A stretch of DNA of 64,000 nt, taken from NCBI GenBank assembly GCA_022925895.1, contig JAKSYS010000205.1:25425-89424 (forward strand), read 5' to 3'. The translations under genes were made by a program, and so were the position numbers. Positions 25,001-33,366 of this stretch are shown here, in pieces. The stretch's first letter is position 1. Each line of letters begins with the position of its first letter. The notes beneath the pieces are model-generated. The model made no database searches. It saw only the letters and a list, made by a program, of their open reading frames with translations, and had not been told where the DNA came from. The DNA comes from Fragilaria crotonensis (lineage: Eukaryota; Bacillariophyta; Fragilariophyceae; Fragilariales; Fragilariaceae).

Positions 25001-28000
25001 CGCGAACTCGCACAAGCAGTTTCGCAGCCGCCTGAACTCGGCCAATACCCGTGGTCGCCCACCGCCTCCCACCAACCGGACCATGCGTCGCATCTTGGAA
25101 CATGAGCCGGCCGGCGTTGAGGTCCCTGCCACCGAAGACAAGGACGACGACGAGGATGAAGACGAATTAGTTGGCTTCCAACAAAATTCCTCCGCGTCAC
25201 CGCTGCTGAAGAAGTCGACTTTGAGGCATGTTTCGACGTCCCCAGCACCAACTCCATCACCATCCCTGTCGCTGATGCAAATCCTGCACTTCCAGCGTCA
25301 GAGACAATTCACATCGACGACGTTCTTCCCGAACCTATCCTACTTCGTCGACTGGCTGAAACGTATGATCGCGAACGTCAACTCTCGTTCGCGCATGCCG
25401 ACAACGGATCGATGGCATGCACTGCCAACGATCGCAAGCTTCTCTTTGCCTACCGCCCTCTCAGTCGCACCAACGTCCGCCTCTTTGACGCCGGTCACCA
25501 TGCGCATCAACCTATCGGTGTCGGCTTCCTGTGCGTGCCGGTTGATAATCGTGGAAATGCCGGAGGCCCATCGTCCGTATTCATTCGGACATATTACACT
25601 CCCACAATTCCAGGCATCATCATTTCCCATGCAGCTATTTCAAAGCAGCTCGGTACCGATGGCTACCACATGTCAAGCTTCTCTGAAAACATCGGACACA
25701 TTCACTTTCCGCACCGCCTTCGTCGCTCGCAAGATATACACATCATCTTGCAACCGACGGCAAGCCGCGGCGGCTTGACGTTCACTGAGGCCTTGATTGC
25801 CCCGACAGCTGAGGCCCATTTAGCGCCGCTACCATCGGACCAAGTCGTTCGGAAACTGTGCACCGAACATGCACCAGTCACCGCAGCAACAATTCTTGAT
25901 CCCATCGATGGTATGACCTGCGATGCCTGTCATTCTCCACCTGCCCCGAATTCTAATGTGCTGCCCGCTTCACCCGACGGCAACGCAAGACCTTACGTTT
26001 TGGACAAGGAATGGCTCCGGCGGGTCTCGATTTCATTGTCCCCGTCAATATCGACACAGACCGCTTAAGCCACGAAGGCCATCGCTCAGAAGATCTCCTC
26101 GCTCAACGTCCAACGATCCTGGACGGTGACGTTCATTTCCGGAACTCTCTTCGCCTTTATGCACGGATGCATATGCCGTGCGCTCCTGAGTCGTACGGCT
26201 CTGCGAATGTTGTGGCACCAACGGCTTGGGCACATCAATTTTCGTCGTCTGTCGGAGATGCATCGTTTTGTAAAGGGATGCCGCAATTCCAGATTCCAAC
26301 CGAACTTGAAGGATGTCCCATCTGTCTTGCTGCCAAACTCCGCAAAGCACCAAAAGGAATCGAAACCACAATGAGAGCGACAACGTGTAACCAAGGATTG
26401 TCGATCGATTTTGGCTTCATGGTCCAGAAGAGCCGGGACTCAGTTCGACACAACACCCTCGTCGGCCTCAACGGAGAGACTTGTTATGTCCTTCTTACTG
26501 ATCACTTCAGTGGTCGAATCTTCGGTCGCGCCTTCGCAACGAAAGCACCTCCCATCGATTGGATCAACAGCTGGCTTGCAAGCAACTCCCCGCAATGTCC
26601 CGACAAGTATGTTCGCATGGATGGAGGTGGTGAGCTCGGAAAGTGCCGCGACATCCATCGCACCTTCGCAAACTTTGGATATGCCGTGGAACTGACCGGT
26701 CCGGATTCGTCGCATCAGAATGGACCTGGAGAGCGTCCACATCAGACGATCGGCGATGCTCTTCGCACCATGCTTTCCGGTGCGAATCTCCAGCCCAACT
26801 TCTGGCCGTATGCATTCTACCACTACATTCGCTTGTATAACTTCGTCCCCCACGGCGATCGACCTACAAGCCCATACGAGATGTGTGGTGCCCCTCTCCC
26901 AAATCTGGCAAAGCTACGGACCTTTGGATGTCGGATCCACGTTCGTCCAACGACTGCTCGATACGGTCGCGTCGTTCCGAACTCCCGCCTCGGTATTTTC
27001 TCGGGTACTCGCGCTCCCTGAAGGTCATGTATTACTCGACCTTGGCAGCTCGACCGTCAAAACCGCCACCCATGCGCGTTTCGACGAGGGCATGAACGAT
27101 CTAGATGAACCGCCTCCTAATGTGAAGCTCCTCCGAACCTTGCCGATGACGGCGTCGTCGGTCCGGACCGTCTGGATCTCCCAGCCTTCAACCTGGAAGT
27201 CTCTGATGACCCATTCGAACGCCTTGACGAACTGTCCCCGTCCATCACCTGTGAGCATCCCTGCCTCGGTTTCGAAATCATGGAGTGTCACATTCGGAGA
27301 CGAGGGTATGTTTCCGGTGTTGTTGCAAATACCACGGCCTCGCGGATCCGAAATGTTCGCCGTAAATACATCGGCGCCTTCGTTGTATCCATTAATGACG
27401 TCGCCGTGTTCACTGCGGCATCTATCTTGACGCACTTCGTGTTGTGGCCGCATCGGACGAGCAAACGTTCAAGATTGTTTTCGCACCGGACCGATATATC
27501 CCAGTTGTCGATCGGCATCTTGACCAGCCGATTCATCTATCTGTGGAACAATTGCGTACAGTCTCTGCCATCCGGTCCTCCTCCCGCAACCGAACCTGCC
27601 TGACGGCGGTATCGCATGCAACGAAGACAGCACCATCGATGATGACCATGTTCAGTTGCTCCTTCGCTCCCTGAATACAACGACGCATGGGACTCCGGAA
27701 GAACAAAGCCTCGGGAGCTTCACTCGACGTAAGCTCCGACGCCTCCCAAACTGGAAAGAATGGCAAGACGCCGAATTCAAGCAGCTTGATTCGATGGCCA
27801 AACAAGAAATGTATGGCGCCCCTGTTCCTGCTCCCAGAGATGCTATTGTGCTCCGGCAACATTGGAACTACGCCATCAAAGGCGACGGTTCTCGGAAAGC
27901 AAGAAACTGCTGCGATGGATCCCCGCGCAGCTCCACAGCTCAAGTTGGCTAACACCTATTCTAGCTGCATCGAACAACCTTGTATGCGCCTTTTCTTTGC

Positions 28001-29346
28001 TCTGTGTGCTCATGAGGGTTATGTCAGTCTGAAAGTGGACGCGACGAACGCGTATGCGAACTCGCCGCCACCAAATCAGCCCACGTTCGTGGTCATCGAT
28101 GATCAATACGCCGACTGGTATCTCGCTCGTCACGGTACGGTCGTCTCTCGAGAAATGGTGCTCCCTGTTCAACATGCTCTCCAAGGCCATCCAGAATCCG
28201 GAGCGCTTTGGGAAAAGTTCGTGAACTCTGTCATCGCTCGTCACGGTTTCACTTCGACCACCCACGAGCGCAGTCTCTATCAAGGAACTTACAAGGGACA
28301 CCGAATGCTTATATGTCGCCAAGTTGACGATATGGCCATCGGATGTGTGAACGTTGACGCCATCAAAGACCTTGTTCGTGTCATTTGCGCCGAAGACGGC
28401 ATCGATCTCCGCGACGAAGGTATCCTGAATTCGTTCAATGGTGTCGACGTCGACCAACGCGACCGATACATCAAGATCACGTGTGAAACATACATTGATA
28501 AATTGCTGGCGCACTATGGTTGGTCGTCATCCGGATCACGAGACGGACGAGAAACCCATCGAGCCACTTGCCGCATCGACAACACAACAAATGTTTGACG
28601 ACTACGCTAATGCACCTCGTGACGGAACCGCAGAATATTATGATCTTGAAACGGCTGCTGGGTTTTCGTATCGAAGTGTCTTGGGAGCGTTGATTTACGC
28701 CTATGTGGTTGCTCGACCGGACATCGGATACGCGGTCACGACACTTGCCCGTTTCTCCGATCACCCGGCAAAGGTGCACTACGACGCATTACGTCGTGTC
28801 GCACGGTACCTACGAATGACGAAAAATTGGGGTTTGTTCTATTGGAGAAACGTGCTTCTCTCATCACTTCCGCCTGGCGACTTCAAGATTCTCATTCCGG
28901 ACTCGTCCCTCCCTGATTTCCCGCAAGTTCAATCCTCGACCGAACTTGCTGGTTACGTCGACGCAGCCCATGCAACGGACCTTGTCACGCGTCGTTCTAT
29001 TACCGGGCTCGTCTTCATGTTCTGCGGTGGCCCTCTGGCTTACAAGTCAAAGATTCAATCGACCGTTTCCACAAGCTCCACCGAAGCAGAGTTCCTTGCA
29101 GCTGTCCATGCCGCCAAGATTGCCAAGTACCTCCGATCGATCCTTTCAGAACTTGGGTACGCACAACTCGGCCCAACTACGTTGTTCGAAGACAACGCTG
29201 CCGCCATCTTGATGGTTAATGCGAGTCGTCCCACGCCGCGCGCTCGTCATATCGACATCCAGCATTTTGCCCTCCAAGAATGGAAGGCAGCGAATGAGAT
29301 TGTTCTTTCTCACATTCCTGGTGTCGTCAACTCCGCGGATTCCTGA
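25000..29346 (+). pseudogene. Copia Pol: protease, integrase, reverse transcriptase, RNase H
   Basis: A protease-like region is near 25400 (ADNGSMACTAND, an atypical active site, uncertain). A GAG-pre-integrase HQRLGHINFRRL motif is near 26226. The integrase D-D-E set is LSIDFGF, RMDGGGELG and GPGERPHQT. The RT has SLKVDATNAYAN and RQVDDMAIGC in place of YVDD. The RNase H has GYVDAAHATD, STEAEF and DNAAA. The stop is at 29344-29346. Several frameshifts occur (for example about 26065, 27020, 27700 and 28570), which is surprising given near-identical LTRs. Confidence 0.88.
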
Positions 29347-29481
29347 CGAAATCGCTTGGGCCCACGCTTCATCATCGTCATGTTCGCCGCCTCATGGGTC
29401 ACTATGGTGCCCCGTGGATACCCGGCCCCTGAAGTTCTTATCCTTCAAGATACACTTCTGTTGCTCATTGCATGCTATGGC

Positions 29482-29497
29482 TTACAATGGGGGAGTG
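29482..29497 (+). promoter_or_regulatory. Copia polypurine tract
   Basis: The purine-rich AATGGGGGAGTG lies immediately 5' of the right LTR, the expected plus-strand primer site. Confidence 0.7.
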
Positions 29498-29909
29498 TGT
29501 CAGTGCATATTTCATTCTTGCTACTGTGCAATCGTCTAATCGCGCACAGTCTACTATCTACAGTCGTTGACATGCATGACGCATGTGCAACTCCGACTAG
29601 TTTAGCTTAAGGCCGATGTACTCCATCGGCTCACAACTTTAACTTAGCCTAAAACTATTACCTCCACTGCATTCTTGCCGGTCTACGATCGTAAGGGTGA
29701 AGAGGTACAGTTGTTGCTTCGTCCCCATCTATAACTCACGACATCACTATCACCGACACCCTCGCCACTGCGTACCTCGTCGGATATCGCCGCTCTTCCG
29801 TTCATTGTGCTGTCGTGTTCTCCCTCTTCTGTTTCTGACGGTCTCGCACTAACTCGACTCCCAAGCGAGCCAACGTATGTGAAGCTGCCGTACTAGAGAG
29901 GGTCTCACA
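29498..29909 (+). repeat. Copia 3' LTR
   Basis: 412 bp, near-identical to the 5' LTR, followed by the ATTGG target duplication. Confidence 0.95.
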
Positions 29910-30513
29910 ATTGGGGGTTTAACCCAAGGAGGAATCCCAGCTGCGTTGTGTCCCAGATATCTTCGGACCATCTATGTTCGGTCAAGTAACATTTATGTTC
30001 GCGGAGGAGGTTGTAAATTTTGACGGTGTTCTTTACTTCCTGTAGGGATACCATGGTTCGAACTCGATGAACAATGAAGGACGAATGAGACCTTTGATTG
30101 CTTGATGCATGTCGGTGTTGGATGCTGGGACTTCCAGAGGAGTTCTTGACGCCAGGTGCTTGATGGTGAACATCAAAATGAAGCATATGTTGACGTTCTG
30201 TCCAACGAACCGTATCTACTTTTGGAAGGGGTTTTCCTTTGTTTGTCATGATCTGAATGTCGTCGCCGAATGCTTCTTGGACTGCCTGAAGCCAATGCAA
30301 GTGTACTTTGGCTGAGGAGACATGGTCTTGACGATTGTTTTTGTCAGTAACAAAGCGGAATTTCCACGTTTTCTCAGTGTTGAGTCGTTGATTCCCTCTT
30401 TTAACACTACCACCAGGTGGAGTGATATCGGAGGCATCATCCTGCATCTCAGGAAGGGTCACAGTTGCGCTCGCGTCGCCGGGTGGCGCGACGGATTCAT
30501 CCGTCATCGTCAT
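29910..30513 (-). pseudogene. LINE-A ORF1, N-terminal part
   Basis: The probable start is the MTMTDE ATG at 30513; LINE-B ORF1 also begins MTMT. The frame reads LLGLNP up to the Copia boundary and continues on the other side with QYYDIPQAQEKVMQDL at about 22665. ORF1 is therefore split by Copia, not truncated. Function: probable RNA-binding chaperone. Confidence 0.8.
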
Positions 30514-30633
30514 AGATCCTTGGTACAAGACCTACGGTAGATCCACGTAGAAATTAGTAAGAGGCTTACTAATTTTCCGAAGTGAAAATTCTACCCTCGT
30601 TGTTTTTATCAGTTGACGAAGTGCCGATACTAT

Positions 30634-30820
30634 GATGGAAAATACGGCGCGGCAATTGTGACATAGTTGGAGATACGAAGAATGCATGAAATCGATGGAA
30701 AATATGGCGCGGCAATTGTGACATAGTTGGAGATACGAAGAATGCATGAAATCGATGGAAAATATGGCGCGGCAATTGTGACATAGTTGGAGATACGAAG
30801 CAAGAATGCATGAAATCGAC
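30634..30820 (+). repeat. Three tandem 60-bp repeats upstream of the transposase
   Basis: Units begin GATGGAAAATAYGGCGCGGC at 30634, 30694 and 30754. The third has a 4-nt insertion (CAAG) near its end. The position between the TIR and the transposase start suggests a promoter or subterminal protein-binding array. Confidence 0.9.
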
Positions 30821-31120
30821 TGAATCTAAGGTCAAGCATATTTGACAAACGACGCTTTGAGGCAGATGCATATTAGAAAGTCTATACAATATAAAGGAAA
30901 CGATACAATATCACTAATGAATCCCTCACACTGCACTTGCGTTTTGAAATATATCTTTAAGCACATTCGATGAAGTAGAAAGCAACCTTTGCAAGTAATA
31001 GTATGTAAAACATGAAAACACACTGTGAATGGACATCAAACACAAAACATTATTTATAAAATAAATAAAAATGATCAAAACCCTGCAATCAGTAAGGAAT
31101 ACGATAATCATTTCTACAGA

Positions 31121-31155
31121 ATTGTGTATATACTACAGATCTGGGGTCCCTGATG
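31121..31155 (-). repeat. Right terminal inverted repeat of the CMC-like transposon
   Basis: The inverted copy of 4906-4940, followed by the duplicated CG at 31156-31157. Confidence 0.9.
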
Positions 31156-31157
31156 CG

Positions 31158-32361
31158 GTGGCATCTCTTCCCTTCGTTGCAGAGTTCTGTTTAATGTTTG
31201 CTTTCCGAGTCTCAACCAATGGTTCAGAAATCAACATGATCTCTTGTGACACAGTGTCCTCTGTCTTCTCAAAGATCTCATCAGTTCTGAAGGCAGCCGT
31301 TTGCTCCGTTATCTGTTCATTTTCCAACCAGTCATTTACAATTTTTGGTCCTGCACTTGTCAAATCAGTACGTGAATCACCAGTGATTCACATTTTGTCA
31401 CCGATGGTTCGTCAAATTCGTGAAATGCGTCGTCGCATGCCTAAAAGGAGAAAGACAACACTTGATACGGTTGGCAACATTATGGTTGATCAATATTCTT
31501 TCTTATTTGATGAATGGTCTCGAATCGTACCTCGGACAGTGTTCTTGATGCGGGATGCAATTACTGAATTGGCAGACGGGCTATGGTGGGAACCCATTGT
31601 TGACCTTGCAACAAATATCAAGGTAAGGGTAGACAAGGACACAGGGGACCTTGCTCTTGTCGATATTCACTCAGTTTGGAAGCAAGGTTTGTGCTTGCCT
31701 CTCGAGCATCTGGATTTTATTTAACTGCACAACTCGAGATGTCTTTTCATGGATTTGGTGGTGGCTCGGCACGAATGACCGAATTGGTTGAACCACCAAT
31801 GTTTCACTGCGTTTACAGCAATGATACTATCTACTATTCCCTTATATCATTGAAAGGTTTCACCAATGCTTCACGACGAAAGTGTAAACAAGTTGAACGC
31901 AAGCTTCCACCAATTATCTCCCGATATTTTTTGTTGTTTCGATCCCTGATCCAAAACAATGGAAGTTTTTTCTCAGATGAAGACTCTCAATCGTTAATCT
32001 TTCCAAGGCGAGTCAATCGATCAGATTTTGGACCATCTCATGTGATTCGGGATCTCTTCAACTTGTCGTCATTACCAGACATGACACAGGTTCGTCAGTT
32101 CTGGGCTTGCGTCTCAAATTTTGTTACTGGTGGTGAGCAACACAAGTACTTGTGCTCAAGCACCATCGGAGCATCAAAAATGGGTCATTCAACATTTACT
32201 CATGCATCTACCTATTCCAGTGAACGAGTCGGTTCAGAAGAGGCCCACTTCAATGCCTATCACTTTGCTTTAGGAGATACATCATATGGATTCTCGAGAT
32301 GTCAGAATATTTTATCCTTGGCTAAATCTGCGGTCGGCAATGCAACTCCGATATCCAACAT
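31158..32361 (+). mobile_element. E1, continuation after the CMC insertion
   Basis: GTGGCATCTCTTCCCTTCGT resumes exactly where E1 stopped at 4905 and matches 50225 onward in E6. It is cut at 32362 by the 5' boundary of E2. Confidence 0.88.
31158..32361 (+). pseudogene. E1 helicase protein, middle (tyrosine-recombinase-like) part
   Basis: The frame through ISCDTVSSVFSKISS, PMVRQIREMRRRMPKRRKTT and FLMRDAITELADGLWW shifts near 31700. It then contains QVRQFWACVSNFVTGG and KMGHSTFTHASTYSSER. The MGHS…STY arrangement after an Arg-containing helix recalls the HxxR/Y block of tyrosine recombinases, as in fungal proteins that fuse such a domain to a RecQ helicase. No helicase part remains because E2 truncates the copy. 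Confidence 0.6.
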
Positions 32362-32434
32362 CCTAAGGAAAAGGGGTTCAAACTAGATAAAATATCCTCA
32401 AGTATTTATATATTTACTTGATACGGTGGGTGGA
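32362..32434 (+). mobile_element. E2: bare 5' end of an E-family element
   Basis: CCTAAGGAAAAGGGGTTC, TTACTTGATA and one ACGGTGGGTGG iteron are present before the sequence switches to a minus-strand LINE fragment. The first ~70 bp are almost identical to E3 at 35879. Confidence 0.85.
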
Positions 32435-32790
32435 TTCAGATACAGTCGAATTCTAAACCGTCATCGTAGGCATAGAGCCCGAGATGCAAGTATCGATTCC
32501 AAGCCGTTGGATTGGTGATGGACTTAAACTGAGTCAGATGATACCTCCGAACTTCCGTACGAGAAAGAGGAACAATATCTTCAAACAAGATGCTTTCGTT
32601 CCATTCTGGGGTATCAGACGAAAAGTCACGATTATCCGGATCACGGAGTCCTGCTGCAACGAGAGACACCGGCGGTGCCGATGGCTCGGTCATGGTTGAT
32701 TCTTCACGCGACAACTTCCTATTTCGGGTACGCAAATCGGCTGACGGACAGACTCGTATTTGCGAAAACTAAAATAAAAAATTGTGTGGG
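32435..32790 (-). mobile_element. 5' fragment of a LINE-B-like non-LTR element
   Basis: The minus strand carries the family 5' UTR (AATAGGAAGTTGTCGCG-like) and an ORF1 start (MTEPSAPPVS at 32693). The segment NPTAWNRYLHLGLYAYDDGLEFD aligns with LINE-B PQNWLRYLTLGLFVYDDCTKFD. The 5' end is retained and the 3' part lost, the reverse of usual 5' truncation. Confidence 0.75.
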
Positions 32791-32799
32791 AAAAAGTGT

Positions 32800-33095
32800 T
32801 ATCAATGTGGTTTGTTTTCTCTTCACCCTGTTGCTCTGTTGAATATGTCTTTGCAGGAACATCATTGCCCTTATCAGGTGGATAGGGGACAATGGTCGAA
32901 TCGAAACGAGGAGGTTCGGGGAACCTCCCTTTCATGACTGGAGGTGTGCTCTTAGAGTGTGTAGAAATGATACTATAAAAACACGTCGGAGAAGGAACGG
33001 TGACAAATTTACGGGACAACTTCCTATTCGGTGTACGCAAATACGGTCGGCGGACAGAACGTATGTTGCGAAACTGAACTAGAAAATTGTGTACT
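32800..33095 (-). mobile_element. Second 5' fragment of a LINE-B-like non-LTR element
   Basis: The 5' UTR motif at 33010-33095 (minus) again matches LINE-B 36092-36175. A short ORF1 start (RKLSRKFVTVPSPTC) follows and soon degenerates. It lies tandem to the fragment at 32435-32790. Confidence 0.65.
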
Positions 33096-33142
33096 AGTAG
33101 TCGTAGGTCAATCAAACATCACTGATACAGCGATTACCCTCG

Positions 33143-33263
33143 AGGCTAACAGCCATCCATTCGCTCCGGGATCAATCTTGTGTGTTTTCCTACGTTCAAT
33201 TAAGGCTAACAGCCATCCATTCGCTTCGCGATCAATCTTGTGTGTTTCCCTACATTCAATTCA
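33143..33263 (+). repeat. Two tandem 60-bp repeats downstream of the Hint gene
   Basis: Units starting AGGCTAACAGCCATCCATTC at 33143 and 33203 lie about 100 bp beyond the stop of the minus-strand gene. Confidence 0.85.
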
Positions 33264-33366
33264 GCTCGAAGTAGTTTGCATTAATGACGTTTCGTAATAG
33301 TGACTTGATTTTGCGCAAGACGCTCTAGGTAGTAACACTTCACATAATATGTAACGAAATCCGATT

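Larger units (their letters stand above)
22675..29909 (+). mobile_element. Complete Copia-type LTR retrotransposon
   Basis: Two LTRs of 411 and 412 bp begin TGTCAGTGC and end GGTCTCACA. The 5-bp target duplication is ATTGG (22670-22674 and 29910-29914). The internal order gag, protease, integrase, RT, RNase H is the Copia order. The LTRs differ at about two positions (a T/A near 22701/29524 and a 1-nt C indel), so insertion is recent. It lies on the + strand inside LINE-A ORF1. Confidence 0.95.
14381..30592 (-). mobile_element. LINE-A: full-length non-LTR retrotransposon (minus strand), containing a Copia insert
   Basis: It is bounded by a perfect 19-bp direct repeat, ACCCTCGTTGTTTTTATCA, at 14362-14380 and 30593-30611. 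Subtracting the Copia element and its duplicated target gives about 8.97 kb, almost exactly the length of LINE-B (8.95 kb). The 3' end (left side) has an AATAAA-like signal and a T-run. ORF1 and ORF2 lie in order on the minus strand. It inserted just upstream of the transposase ATG of the CMC element. Confidence 0.92.
30612..31155. mobile_element. CMC/Plavaka-like transposon, right part
   Basis: It continues the CMC transposon after the LINE-A insertion and is upstream of the transposase on the minus strand. It contains the 3 x 60-bp array and the right TIR ending GTCCCTGATG at 31155. No gene is seen. Confidence 0.82.

Noticed and set aside
25380-25480. Firm assignment of the Copia protease active site
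   Set aside because: Only ADNGSMA is visible, which departs from DTG/DSG; frameshifts nearby prevent a clear call.
30634-30820. CRISPR-like array
   Set aside because: The units are contiguous with no unique spacers, in a eukaryotic transposon.
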